A stretch of 64,000 bases of DNA from Thalassobius sp. Cn5-15 (GTDB taxonomy: Bacteria > Pseudomonadota > Alphaproteobacteria > Rhodobacterales > Rhodobacteraceae), in NCBI RefSeq assembly GCF_022347685.1, contig NZ_JAKRGF010000001.1, positions 62,001-126,000 on the forward strand, in the 5' to 3' direction. This document shows positions 26,851 through 35,751 of this stretch, piece by piece; the stretch's first letter is position 1, and each line of letters opens with the position of its first letter. Position numbers and translations under genes: made by a program. The notes beneath the pieces were generated by a model. It was not told the DNA's origin. It saw only the letters and a list, made by a program, of their open reading frames with translations, and did not search any database.

Positions 26851-27570
26851 TCAGAGCTGGCTGAGCAATGCTTTCACCGCAATTGCGACCACCAGCGCCC
26901 AGCCGAAACTGAACAATGTGCCGATGATCACATATTCTGTTGCCTTGCGATCACCAGACACGGTGCCAAAGCGCAGGATGGACTTTGCTGCCACCAGAAA
27001 GCCGATGCCGCCCAGTTCTCCAAGCAGCACAAGCAGGTAAATCAGCCCCCGTTCCAACACCCCGATGCGTTGACCGGCTCCGGGCAGGCCGCTCTCTGCT
27101 GTTTGGCTCATTGCGGTATCATAGGGTTTCATCATCAGCGCGGTGGCAAAGCCGCCAGCGCGGGTGGCCAACACGGCGCCTGCGATCAGGATCATGGTAG
27201 ATGGCAGGGTATTAGGGGCGGGGAGGGGCGGTGCCTGCATCGCCCAAAAGCCAGTTTGCCACAAATCCGGTGCAATCCATGCCACGGTGGCCAGTATGAT
27301 GAGGTGTGCGCCCTGATCGGTCAGAAAGCCCGCCAGCCCGCTGAAGTCGCCATAGGTTTTGATCGCGTCGATGGCGAAATGCGTTGCTGCCAGTGCCAAA
27401 AGAGGCCATGCGGTGACGTGCCCGAGACAGAGCTGTGCGGTGATCAGCACCACCAGCCCATGCAGTATCAGCACAGGGAACTGCCGTTTTCGTGCTGCCA
27501 TCCAATTGGTCTGCAATACAAAATCCGCCAGAACATGGGCCAGCAGCAGGGCGGCGAAGGTTTCAATCAT
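26851..27570 (-). CDS. DUF3307 family membrane protein
   Basis: A 239-residue integral membrane protein with about six hydrophobic segments. The N-terminus ALLLAHVLADFVLQTNWMA and the downstream ATHFAIDAIKTY are the DUF3307 signature (H-xxxD and H-xxxD pairs along helices). Biochemical function is unknown; the family is usually encoded next to SatD, as here. The ATG at 27570 overlaps the satD stop codon by 8 bases, so the pair is translationally coupled. Confidence 0.85.
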   Translation of the reverse strand: MIETFAALLLAHVLADFVLQTNWMAARKRQFPVLILHGLVVLITAQLCLGHVTAWPLLALAATHFAIDAIKTYGDFSGLAGFLTDQGAHLIILATVAWIAPDLWQTGFWAMQAPPLPAPNTLPSTMILIAGAVLATRAGGFATALMMKPYDTAMSQTAESGLPGAGQRIGVLERGLIYLLVLLGELGGIGFLVAAKSILRFGTVSGDRKATEYVIIGTLFSFGWALVVAIAVKALLSQL

Positions 27571-28222
27571 CTGCGCGCTCCGCGTGTTCAGCCTGTTTAA
27601 CGAGGGGGAGAGTTTCAATCATCTGCAACGCCTCTGACAAGGTGGGATACCCCGCGGCCCAGAGCGCTTTGTTCACCGACTGCCGGCTGACACCCAGCGT
27701 TGCGGCAATATCAGCACGCTTGGGGGCATGGGGCGGCAGTTGCAGACACAGGCTGCGGGCCTGTGCAACTGTCCAGCTTTGGACAATGTGATCGGCCAGC
27801 ACTGTTGCGGCGCCCAATGCGCCGCCGCCCCAATGCAGAGTGCTGTCGCCTTTCATGGCCTCCAACTGGCGCCCAGAGGTGACATAGACCGGGCCGCGCG
27901 AGGTGTTGGGGTTATCATCCTGCGGCCAGTCATCTGTTCCCGCAGCAATGGCAATGCGGCTGTCATGTGATTTGCCCAGCGCGCGCAGCGCGGCGCGCAG
28001 CATCAGCGCTGCACGTAATCCCAGCGGGGCAGGGGACAGCGCCATTTGCCAGCCATCGCCACCGCGTACGGCAAAGCTGACGCGGCAGTTGGGCCAGTTT
28101 GCGATTTGTTGCGCGGTCTCTTCCAGACACGCCATCGCCGCCTGCTGTTGATCCGTACTGAGCGTGGTGGAGGCGATTAGGTCGCCGGTTAGAACGGCAA
28201 TTTCTGGTCTCTCGGTTTGCAT
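27563..28222 (-). CDS. SatD family protein with C-terminal HTH
   Basis: A 219-residue SatD-family protein. The N-terminal part starts AVLTGDLIASTTL and continues VSFAVRGGDGWQM, the family core, related to a nucleotide-cyclase-like fold. The C-terminus (about 168-190, RADIAATLGVSRQSVNKAL) is a clear helix-turn-helix, so it may bind DNA. The satD-DUF3307 pair recurs in many bacteria, with a proposed but unproven stress role. The ATG at 28222 is preferred because earlier residues fall in a region full of inverted repeats that looks like a promoter. Confidence 0.82.
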   Translation of the reverse strand: MQTERPEIAVLTGDLIASTTLSTDQQQAAMACLEETAQQIANWPNCRVSFAVRGGDGWQMALSPAPLGLRAALMLRAALRALGKSHDSRIAIAAGTDDWPQDDNPNTSRGPVYVTSGRQLEAMKGDSTLHWGGGALGAATVLADHIVQSWTVAQARSLCLQLPPHAPKRADIAATLGVSRQSVNKALWAAGYPTLSEALQMIETLPLVKQAEHAERADD

Positions 28223-28228
28223 GTGTTC

Positions 28229-28279
28229 AAAGAAGCTATATTTGACTTCTTTTGTCAATAGAACCTTATTGGGGGTTCT
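28229..28279 (-). promoter_or_regulatory. Two inverted repeats upstream of satD
   Basis: AAAGAAG (28229-28235) with CTTCTTT (28246-28252), and AGAACC (28260-28265) with GGTTCT (28274-28279), in the AT-rich 57 bases upstream of satD. A TTGACA sequence lies between them on the minus strand. Candidate operators, perhaps for the HTH of SatD itself. Confidence 0.45.
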
Positions 28280-28357
28280 TTGTGAAGGGGAGGGATGGCG
28301 TAAATGCAAAAGGCAGACGCTGTGGCCTGCCTTCTCATGCTATAATGTCGATGTGGT

Positions 28358-28720
28358 TTACATAAAGCCCAGCTCAAGGCGGGCTTCATCGCTCATCATT
28401 TCCATACCCCACGGCGGTTCCCACGTCAGGTCTACCTCAACATGCTGAATGCCATCAAGCGGTTCAATCGCGTCTACAATCCAGCCGGGCATGTCGCCCG
28501 CCACCGGACATCCCGGCGCGGTCAGTGTCATGATTACCGAAACGCGGTTATCATCGGAAATCTGGATCGTATAGATCAAACCCAGGTCGTAGATGTTCAC
28601 CGGAATTTCGGGGTCATACACGGTGCGGCAGGCCTCTACGACCTTGTCATACATCGGGTGAGAGACGCTGGAAGGCGCGATCAGCGGGGTGCCTTCAAGC
28701 GGTTCAGCATTATCGTTCAT
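28358..28720 (-). CDS. MIP18/SufT-family Fe-S assembly protein
   Basis: A 120-residue DUF59 (MIP18) protein that helps mature Fe-S proteins. The core reads VYDPEIPVNIYDLGLIYTI, then LTAPGCPVAGDMPGWI with the single functional cysteine, and ends VDLTWEPPWGMEMMSDEARLELGF. This full pattern is that of the SufT/PaaD-like group. The start at 28720 (MNDNAEPLEG) is chosen; residues encoded before it do not resemble the family. It stands away from the suf operon. Confidence 0.9.
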   Translation of the reverse strand: MNDNAEPLEGTPLIAPSSVSHPMYDKVVEACRTVYDPEIPVNIYDLGLIYTIQISDDNRVSVIMTLTAPGCPVAGDMPGWIVDAIEPLDGIQHVEVDLTWEPPWGMEMMSDEARLELGFM

Positions 28721-28803
28721 GGCGTTCGTCCATTTTAACCTGAGCGAAGATATAAGGTTTGCCGCCCCCAAGGTCCAGTGCCAAGGCGGCGGCACTATAT
28801 CGG

Positions 28804-29070
28804 TTAGTCGTTGATGTCGTGATCAAAGACTTTGGCTTTCGCACCGCGAAAGCCAAAAACGCGGCGCATGAAGAACCAGCTAATCAGCGACAACACTGCA
28901 AAAGCGACCGCCAGTTGTGGCACGCTCAGGCTGGTCCATGCCGCCAAGGGCGCGGTCAGCGCCGCGCCTGCGGCGAAGCCGACAAAGATCGAGCCGGGCA
29001 AGAACACCTCTGCCGTCGCCAACGCAAGCCCGAGTATCAGCCAGACCCACCAGATGCTGAACAGATCCAT
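28804..29070 (-). CDS. Short NfeD-like membrane protein
   Basis: An 88-residue NfeD-family protein with two to three hydrophobic helices (LFSIWWVWLILGLALATAEV; GSIFVGFAAGAALTAPL; LAVAFAVLSLISWFFMRR). It lacks the soluble OB-fold domain of longer NfeD proteins, or keeps only its first strands. The ATG at 29070 touches the stop codon of the stomatin gene. NfeD and stomatin-like proteins are standard partners in membrane microdomain organisation. Confidence 0.82.
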   Translation of the reverse strand: MDLFSIWWVWLILGLALATAEVFLPGSIFVGFAAGAALTAPLAAWTSLSVPQLAVAFAVLSLISWFFMRRVFGFRGAKAKVFDHDIND

Positions 29071-29963
29071 CACTTGCCCCCTTTCAGCAGTTTGAAGGCA
29101 TCGCCAAACGCCTCCACCGCGTGGGCGGGCAACACGATGGTTTGTTTGCCCTCACCGGCACCAAGCGCATTGAGCGCCTCCACCTGTTTCAGCGCCACCT
29201 GATACTGCGCAGCCTCCAGCCCGTTTTCGGCAATCGCTTTGGCGACCACACCGGTTGCATAGGCCTCGGCGTCGGCCTGAATGCGGCGGGCTTTGGCGCT
29301 TTGCTCGGCTGCATACAGCTCGGCATCGGCGGAGAGTTCTACAGCGCGCTTTTCCCCCTCTGCCTCGGTCACTTGGGCGCGGCGGGCGCGTTCGGCGTTC
29401 AGCTGTTGCAGCATTGCGTCGCGGGTCGCTTGATCAAGGTTCACGTCCAGAATTTCGGCGCGTGTCACTTCGATCCCCCAGTCATCCACGGCATCCTCTA
29501 CCAGCGATTGGATTTGGTTGATCAACTGGGCGCGGTTCGATTGCACCTCGTCCAGATCCATCTTGCCGATTTCGGCCCGCACGATACCGGCCACAGTGGT
29601 GGAAATGGCGCCATCGACATCGCGGATGCGGTAGACAGTCTTTTCCGGTTCCAGAATGCGGTAAAAGACCGAGGTGTCGATTTGCACCAGCACGTTGTCT
29701 TTGGTGATCGCATCTTGGCTGGCGTTCGGCAATTGTCGTTCAAGAATCGAGATTTGATGCGCCACCTTATCCAGAAACGGCACGATCAAGTTGATGCCCG
29801 GCCCAAGCACCGCGTGCAGGCGGCCGAAGCGTTCCACGACGAATTTCTGCGATTGAGGGACTATGCGTACCCCTTTGAAAATGATCGAGATAATGAATCC
29901 AGCGATCAGCAGCCAGATGATGGTCATTGGATTGTTGGCCAGAATATCAAAGAAAATGTCCAT
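29070..29963 (-). CDS. SPFH/stomatin-like membrane protease-associated protein (QmcA-like)
   Basis: A 297-residue SPFH (Band 7) protein. A single N-terminal membrane helix (about 14-30) is followed by the SPFH domain (VPQSQKFVVERFGRLHAVLGPGIN; VQIDTSVFYRI; EIGKMDLDEVQSNRAQL) and a long Ala/Glu-rich coiled coil (about 185-260). This matches stomatin/QmcA, which forms membrane oligomers and often modulates FtsH-type proteases. Paired with nfeD directly downstream. It is divergent from tgt. Confidence 0.92.
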   Translation of the reverse strand: MDIFFDILANNPMTIIWLLIAGFIISIIFKGVRIVPQSQKFVVERFGRLHAVLGPGINLIVPFLDKVAHQISILERQLPNASQDAITKDNVLVQIDTSVFYRILEPEKTVYRIRDVDGAISTTVAGIVRAEIGKMDLDEVQSNRAQLINQIQSLVEDAVDDWGIEVTRAEILDVNLDQATRDAMLQQLNAERARRAQVTEAEGEKRAVELSADAELYAAEQSAKARRIQADAEAYATGVVAKAIAENGLEAAQYQVALKQVEALNALGAGEGKQTIVLPAHAVEAFGDAFKLLKGGK

Positions 29964-30102
29964 ATTTACTGTCCCAAACTATGTTTAACAGATTTTTTGT
30001 GCCCTCTAGATAGGCATTTCGGCCTTTGCCTTCTAGTGGCAAAGGAGTAAGCAACGCCGGATGCGCCGGTATCGGCAGGATGCGCAAGAGATGAGATGTG
30101 GT

Positions 30103-31233
30103 ATGGAAAAGACGTTTTCTTTTGAAAAGCTGGGTCAGGATGGCAAGGCCCGTACCGGGGTCATTCATACAACGCGCGGGGATATTCGCACGCCCGCCTT
30201 TATGCCGGTGGGCACCGCCGCCACGGTGAAGGCCATGATGCCAGAAAGCGTTGCAGCCACTGGCGCCGATATTCTGTTGGGCAACACCTACCACCTGATG
30301 CTGCGTCCCACGGCCGAACGCATTGACCGGCTGGGTGGCCTGCACAAGTTTATGAACTGGGACAAACCGATCCTGACCGACTCGGGCGGGTTTCAGGTGA
30401 TGTCGTTGTCCGATTTGCGCAAGCTGACGGAAAAAGGCGTGACCTTTAAATCCCACATCGACGGGTCCCGTCATGAGCTGACGCCGGAACGGTCGATGGA
30501 AATCCAGCGCCTGCTGGGATCCGACATTGTGATGTGTTTTGACGAATGCCCCGCACTGCCTGCGGATCGTGATGCAATTGCCAAATCCATGCGTTTGTCG
30601 ATGCGGTGGGCCGATCGGTCGCGTGAGGCGTTTGGGGATCGTCCGGGGCATGCGTTGTTCGGCATTCAGCAGGGCGGTTTGGAACAGGATTTCCGTCAGG
30701 AAAGCGCTGAAGCACTGCGTAACATTGGTTTTGATGGTTACGCGGTGGGCGGTCTGGCTGTGGGCGAGGGGCAGGAGGCGATGTTTGGCTGCCTGGATTT
30801 CGCGCCCGACATGTTGCCAGAGGACAAGCCGCGCTACCTGATGGGGGTAGGCAAGCCTGACGATATCGTCGGCGCCGTGGCGCGTGGTATTGATATGATG
30901 GATTGCGTTCTACCCTCACGCTCTGGCCGCACGGGGCAGGCGTTTACCCGTCATGGCGTGGTCAATATCAAGAACGTCCGCCACAAGGACGACCCGCGCC
31001 CGCTGGATGAAAACTGCACCTGTCCGGCCTGTAGCAACTACTCTCGCGCCTATCTGCATCATGTCTATCGCAGTCAGGAAATGATTTCCGGCATGCTGCT
31101 GACCTGGCACAATCTGCATTACTTCCAAGAGTTGATGCAGGGCATGCGTGATGCGATTGCCGCGGGCCGTTTTGAGGCGTTCCAGAAAACCTTCCACGAA
31201 ACACGCGCAAATGGGGATATCGAACGCCTTTGA
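30103..31233 (+). CDS. tgt: tRNA-guanine transglycosylase (queuine tRNA-ribosyltransferase)
   Basis: Exchanges guanine for preQ1 at position 34 of tRNAs with GUN anticodons. The 376 residues are the normal bacterial length. Seen: [36 protein letters not shown] with the substrate-binding Asp, [10 protein letters not shown], and the zinc site [16 protein letters not shown]. The start at 30103 ([12 protein letters not shown]) fits the family; in-frame ATGs at 30061 and 30091 would add unmatched residues. The tRNA-Asp genes at 45.3 kb encode GUC anticodons, which are among its substrates. Confidence 0.95.
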   Translation: MEKTFSFEKLGQDGKARTGVIHTTRGDIRTPAFMPVGTAATVKAMMPESVAATGADILLGNTYHLMLRPTAERIDRLGGLHKFMNWDKPILTDSGGFQVMSLSDLRKLTEKGVTFKSHIDGSRHELTPERSMEIQRLLGSDIVMCFDECPALPADRDAIAKSMRLSMRWADRSREAFGDRPGHALFGIQQGGLEQDFRQESAEALRNIGFDGYAVGGLAVGEGQEAMFGCLDFAPDMLPEDKPRYLMGVGKPDDIVGAVARGIDMMDCVLPSRSGRTGQAFTRHGVVNIKNVRHKDDPRPLDENCTCPACSNYSRAYLHHVYRSQEMISGMLLTWHNLHYFQELMQGMRDAIAAGRFEAFQKTFHETRANGDIERL

Positions 31234-31258
31234 TCGCGCGATGCATGTGAACATGTTG

Positions 31259-31292
31259 AACAGCCGTCTGTCCACGCAGGCGGCTGTTTTTT
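31259..31292 (+). terminator. Rho-independent terminator after tgt
   Basis: AACAGCCG (31259-31266) pairs with CGGCTGTT (31281-31288), followed by TTTTT. Confidence 0.87.
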
Positions 31293-31593
31293 GTGAAAGA
31301 GAAGTGGCGCGCAAAATGTCGCAGCCCCTATAAGGTGTATTTGGGAGTCAAATTCCAACCCGCTGAAAAGCATAAGGTTTTTTGCATATCTTTGGATCAT
31401 CCAACTGATGCCAAAGAACTTTTTTCCGAAATGCCGTATTTTTCCGTCTAAAAGCCGACCCCAAGCCGCCGTTTTCGAGACTGAGAATAACAGTTGTCCT
31501 GATGGCAGGTTTGGTCGCCCGCTGCCGGAAGACGCGCCACCCGATCGGGTGCACGAAGGACCCCCTACAGCGGCCGATAGAATGGAAAAACCC
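31293..31593. other. Intergenic region upstream of the PAS gene, nothing recognised
   Basis: About 300 bases, more AT-rich in the first half (around 31350-31450). An open frame continues in phase with the PAS gene up to 31408, but its translation is basic, low in family similarity and probably not coding. Presumably the promoter region. Confidence 0.45.
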
Positions 31594-32910
31594 ATGAACC
31601 GGATTCCAACCGACCCTTTCACCGTGGACCATGATGAAATTAAACCTGTTGAGCAAAAGGCCGCCAAACCCGCGACAGGTCTGCGTTCGGTGCCTGAGGT
31701 CAACGTAGAAGAACCCTTTGCCATCGAAGACTTGTTCTTCTCGCGCACAGACAAGCGCGGGGTGATTGAGGCTTATAACGAGGTCTTCGTGCGCATCGCC
31801 GGTTTCGGTGGCAGTGAACTGCAGGGTGCGCCCCACAACATCATCCGCCATTCTGACATGCCGAAGGCGGTGTTCTGGTTGCTGTGGAACGGATTGAAAA
31901 ACGGCACTCCTGTTGGCGCCTATGTGAAAAACAAGACCAAATCAGGCAAATACTACTGGGTTTTCGCTATTGCCTCGCCACTTGGTAACGGTGATTTCCT
32001 GTCGGTGCGTTTGAAACCGACGAGCCCGCTTTTGGGGGTTGTATCTGACCTTTACGGTGAAATTCTGCACGCCGAAAAGTCAGAGGCCCTCAGCCCTGAA
32101 GACAGCGCCAATCGCATGATGGGCCGCATTCAGGAACTGGGGTTCCAGACCTATGCGATGTTCCAGGCTCACGCCCTGTTCGAAGAGTTCGAAGCGCGTC
32201 GCAAGACCATGGGCACAAAACAGTTTTCCGATTTGTCCAACATCCACACGATTTCGGAAAACGCATCGCACTTGCGCCATGAGATTGCTTTGCTGTCGAC
32301 CCGTTTCGACGAGGCCGCGTTGCTGATCGCCAACATGAAGATCTTTGCTGCCAAGCTGCCCGAAGGTCGTTCCACCATCAACGAGATCGCCAAAAATTAT
32401 GATCTGATGCTGCGTGATATTCGTAATCACTTGAAAACACTAGATATCCAAGAAAGCTTCGACGGCATCTGGGAAGCGTCGCGCGATCAGAATTCTTTCT
32501 TCATGCTGTGCACCTCGCACCTGCTCGAAGAGATGTGCAAAAACTTCAAGGATGAGGGCTGTCTGGGTGGTAAAACCAGCAAAGAGGATGAGACCCATGT
32601 CCTCAACAAGTTGCGCAACACGTATAACACCAAATCCATTTCGGCCGTGGTGCACGGCATACAGTCGACAATGGTGATCCAGCGCCGCGTAGATTTCCTG
32701 CGGCGGATGATCCTTGGTCTGTCGACCATCCGTATTGCCTGTCGGGTCGAAGCAGGGACGCTGCGCGATACGGCCAAGGGCCTAGATAACATTGTGGCGC
32801 GTCTTGATGACTTCCACGATGAGATCGAAGAGCAGCTGGAAAAAATCCAAGGCGCGGTCAACGCCATTCTGAAAGGGGTGGACCGGTCTATCTTGGGCGA
32901 ATCTGAATAA
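31594..32910 (+). CDS. Aer-type PAS-domain protein without a chemoreceptor signalling domain
   Basis: A 438-residue cytoplasmic protein. Residues about 42-148 form a PAS domain of the FAD-binding Aer type: IRHSDMPKAVFWLLWNGLKN closely follows the Aer motif (RHPDMPxxxFxxMW), with the aromatic YYWVFAIASPL after it. The remaining 290 residues are helical with several heptad-like stretches, including a long C-terminal coiled coil. There is no MCP hairpin tip, no HAMP and no kinase. It is thus a redox or oxygen sensor with unknown output. The start is uncertain; ATG at 31582 is an alternative. Confidence 0.75.
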   Translation: MNRIPTDPFTVDHDEIKPVEQKAAKPATGLRSVPEVNVEEPFAIEDLFFSRTDKRGVIEAYNEVFVRIAGFGGSELQGAPHNIIRHSDMPKAVFWLLWNGLKNGTPVGAYVKNKTKSGKYYWVFAIASPLGNGDFLSVRLKPTSPLLGVVSDLYGEILHAEKSEALSPEDSANRMMGRIQELGFQTYAMFQAHALFEEFEARRKTMGTKQFSDLSNIHTISENASHLRHEIALLSTRFDEAALLIANMKIFAAKLPEGRSTINEIAKNYDLMLRDIRNHLKTLDIQESFDGIWEASRDQNSFFMLCTSHLLEEMCKNFKDEGCLGGKTSKEDETHVLNKLRNTYNTKSISAVVHGIQSTMVIQRRVDFLRRMILGLSTIRIACRVEAGTLRDTAKGLDNIVARLDDFHDEIEEQLEKIQGAVNAILKGVDRSILGESE

Positions 32911-32930
32911 TTGCGGTCCTGCACCCCCTA

Positions 32931-33097
32931 GAATTTTAGGGGAATGACCATGTTTGGCCCAAAAATTGCGCCTGTGTTTCGAACAAATCGGGGCACAGGC
33001 GATTTCGCGCCTTGCTCATCCCTGCCGCTCACGGCACATTGAATTTTCGGGAAGTGACCATGCGGTTGAAATCGGGGTTTCACCCCCCACATTGAAT
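32931..33097 (+). repeat. Imperfect direct repeats in the lon leader region
   Basis: A 22-base unit beginning GAATTTT and ending TGACCATG occurs at 32931-32952 and 33041-33062, with 19 of 22 matches. A 10-base unit CACATTGAAT occurs at 33035-33044 and 33088-33097. All lie within 240 bases upstream of lon. They may be activator sites or alternative promoters. Confidence 0.5.
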
Positions 33098-33169
33098 CGC
33101 AGGAAACGGAGAAGGCCGAGGCTGCCAAAAATGGGGCCAGCGCCTTCTTGCTAAGAACAAGGAAACCCT

Positions 33170-35572
33170 ATGCAAGAGCCACTCAACGCATCCTATCCAG
33201 TCCTGCCGCTGCGCGACATCGTGGTATTTCCCCACATGATCGTGCCGCTGTTTGTCGGCCGTGAAAAATCGGTCCGCGCGCTGGAAGAGGTGATGCAGGA
33301 CGATAAGCAGATTCTGCTGTCCAGTCAGGTTGATCCCGCAGAGGACGATCCCCAGACCGATGGCATCTATGAAAATGGCGTGCTGGCCAATGTGCTGCAG
33401 CTGCTGAAGCTGCCCGATGGCACCGTGAAGGTGCTTGTCGAAGGTCAGGCACGTGTGAAAATCACCGAATACCTTGAAAACGATGACTTCTTTGAGGCCA
33501 GCGCGGAATACCTCGAAGAGGCTCTCGGTGACGAGGCCACGATTGAGGCGCTGCTGCGCACCGTCGGCGCGGAGTTTGAGCGTTACGCCAAGGTCAAGAA
33601 AAACATCCCCGAAGAGGCGCTGGTCACCGTGTCGGAAACTTCCGATCCTGCGAAGCTTGCCGATTTGGTTGCCGGTCATCTGGGCATTGAGGTGGCGCAG
33701 AAACAGGAACTGCTGGAGACCCTGTCTGTCAGCGAACGCCTGGAGAAGGTCTACGGGTTGATGCAGGGCGAAATGTCCGTTCTGCAGGTCGAGAAGAAGA
33801 TCAAAACCCGCGTGAAATCCCAGATGGAGCGCACCCAGCGTGAATACTACCTGAATGAGCAGATGAAAGCCATTCAGAAAGAGCTGGGCGATGGTGAAGA
33901 CGGGTCCAACGAAATCAGCGAACTGGAAGAGAAAATCTCCAAGCTGAAGCTGTCCAAAGAGGCCAAAGAAAAGGTCGATGGCGAGCTGAAGAAACTGAAA
34001 TCAATGTCCCCGATGAGCGCCGAGGCGACCGTTGTGCGCAACTACCTTGACTGGATCCTGTCGATCCCGTGGGGCGTGAAATCGCGCGTCAAAAAGGATC
34101 TGGGTCGCGCACAGGACATTCTGGACAAGGATCACTATGGCCTTGAAAAGGTCAAAGAGCGGATTGTTGAATATCTGGCGGTGCAACAGCGTAGCCAGAA
34201 GCTGAAAGGTCCGATCCTGTGTCTTGTTGGGCCTCCGGGCGTTGGTAAAACCTCGCTTGGAAAATCTGTGGCCAAGGCGACGGGCCGTGAATTTATCCGC
34301 ATCTCCCTTGGTGGTGTGCGGGACGAATCCGAAATCCGTGGCCACCGTCGCACTTACATCGGCTCCATGCCGGGTAAAATTATTCAGGCGCTGAAAAAGG
34401 CGAAAACCACCAACCCGCTGATCCTGTTGGATGAGATCGACAAAATGGGTCAGGACTTCCGTGGTGATCCGGCATCTGCGATGCTGGAAGTGCTGGACCC
34501 TGAACAGAACGGTACGTTCGTGGACCACTATCTTGAGGTGGAATATGACCTGTCGAACGTCATGTTCCTGACCACCTCGAACAGTTACAACATGCCAGGG
34601 CCGCTTTTGGACCGGATGGAGATTATTCCGCTGGCAGGCTATACTGAAGACGAAAAGCTGGAGATCGCCAAACAGCATCTGGTGCCCAAGCAGATCAAAA
34701 ACCACGGTCTGAAAAAGGGCGAATTCGAGGTCGCTGACAGCGCCCTGACCGAAGTTGTGCGTCACTACACCCGCGAAGCGGGTGTGCGGAACATGGAACG
34801 CGAGGTTGGCAAGATCGCCCGTAAAGCGATCACCAAGATCGTGAAGGGGGAAGCAGAAACCATCAAGGTGGATGCAGACAACATCGATGATTTCCTCGGC
34901 GTGAAAAAATTCCGCTACGGTCTGGCCGAGAAAGAGGATCAAATCGGTGTTGTGACTGGTCTGGCCTATACCTCGGTCGGTGGTGACTTGCTGCACATCG
35001 AAGCGCTGAAATTGCCAGGCAAGGGGCGGATGAAGACCACAGGCAAGCTGGGCGACGTGATGAAGGAATCCATCGATGCGGCGTCCTCTTACGTGCGTTC
35101 GGTCGCACCTCAGATCGGGGTGAAGCCGCCGCAATTTGAAAAGTGGGACATTCACGTCCACGTTCCCGATGGTGCCACGCCCAAAGACGGCCCCTCGGCG
35201 GGCTTGGCAATGGTGACCTCCATCGTGTCCGTGCTGACAGGTATTCCGGTGCGCAAGGACATTGCGATGACCGGTGAGGTTTCTTTGCGCGGCAACGCCA
35301 TGCCGATTGGCGGGTTGAAGGAAAAACTGCTGGCCGCGCTGCGTGGCGGGATCAAAACTGTTCTCATTCCCGAAGAGAACGAAAAAGATCTGGCAGATAT
35401 TCCCGACAACGTGAAGGCAGGTCTGGACATCATCCCGGTCACCCATGTGACCGAGGTGTTGAAGCTGGCGCTGACCGACACGCCCGAGGCCATCGAATGG
35501 GACGAAGCCGCGGAAGAGGCCGCCGCAGCGGCGTTGAAAGCGTCCAGCGGGGCAGGGGCCACCGCGCATTAA
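33170..35572 (+). CDS. lon: ATP-dependent protease Lon
   Basis: Cytoplasmic AAA+ serine protease that removes misfolded and short-lived regulatory proteins. The 800 residues have the N-terminal LON substrate domain (YPVLPLRDIVVFPHMIVPLF), the coiled linker (YYLNEQMKAIQKELG), Walker A GPPGVGKTSLGKS, Walker B LILLDEIDKM, and the protease domain with PKDGPSAGLAM (Ser676) and GGLKEKLLAALR (Lys719), the catalytic dyad. AAGGAAACCCT precedes the ATG. It probably forms its own unit, followed by a strong terminator. Confidence 0.98.
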   Translation: MQEPLNASYPVLPLRDIVVFPHMIVPLFVGREKSVRALEEVMQDDKQILLSSQVDPAEDDPQTDGIYENGVLANVLQLLKLPDGTVKVLVEGQARVKITEYLENDDFFEASAEYLEEALGDEATIEALLRTVGAEFERYAKVKKNIPEEALVTVSETSDPAKLADLVAGHLGIEVAQKQELLETLSVSERLEKVYGLMQGEMSVLQVEKKIKTRVKSQMERTQREYYLNEQMKAIQKELGDGEDGSNEISELEEKISKLKLSKEAKEKVDGELKKLKSMSPMSAEATVVRNYLDWILSIPWGVKSRVKKDLGRAQDILDKDHYGLEKVKERIVEYLAVQQRSQKLKGPILCLVGPPGVGKTSLGKSVAKATGREFIRISLGGVRDESEIRGHRRTYIGSMPGKIIQALKKAKTTNPLILLDEIDKMGQDFRGDPASAMLEVLDPEQNGTFVDHYLEVEYDLSNVMFLTTSNSYNMPGPLLDRMEIIPLAGYTEDEKLEIAKQHLVPKQIKNHGLKKGEFEVADSALTEVVRHYTREAGVRNMEREVGKIARKAITKIVKGEAETIKVDADNIDDFLGVKKFRYGLAEKEDQIGVVTGLAYTSVGGDLLHIEALKLPGKGRMKTTGKLGDVMKESIDAASSYVRSVAPQIGVKPPQFEKWDIHVHVPDGATPKDGPSAGLAMVTSIVSVLTGIPVRKDIAMTGEVSLRGNAMPIGGLKEKLLAALRGGIKTVLIPEENEKDLADIPDNVKAGLDIIPVTHVTEVLKLALTDTPEAIEWDEAAEEAAAAALKASSGAGATAH

Positions 35573-35593
35573 CCATCCACAATAGATTACACG

Positions 35594-35629
35594 CAAACAC
35601 CCCCGGATCCGTCCGGGGGTGTTTGTTTA
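35594..35629 (+). terminator. Strong Rho-independent terminator after lon
   Basis: A perfect 14-bp stem, 35594-35607 with 35612-35625 (CAAACACCCCCGGA and its complement), TCCG loop, followed by TTTA. Confidence 0.92.
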
Positions 35630-35751
35630 TAGGCACATGGTTTTGGAATTATTGCCGTTTTCGACCCAAATCCGGCGGGTGCACTGGATTAATGGCGTGA
35701 TTTGTTGCTATTATCGAAACAATAACACTCATAAATGGGGCGCAGGAACAC

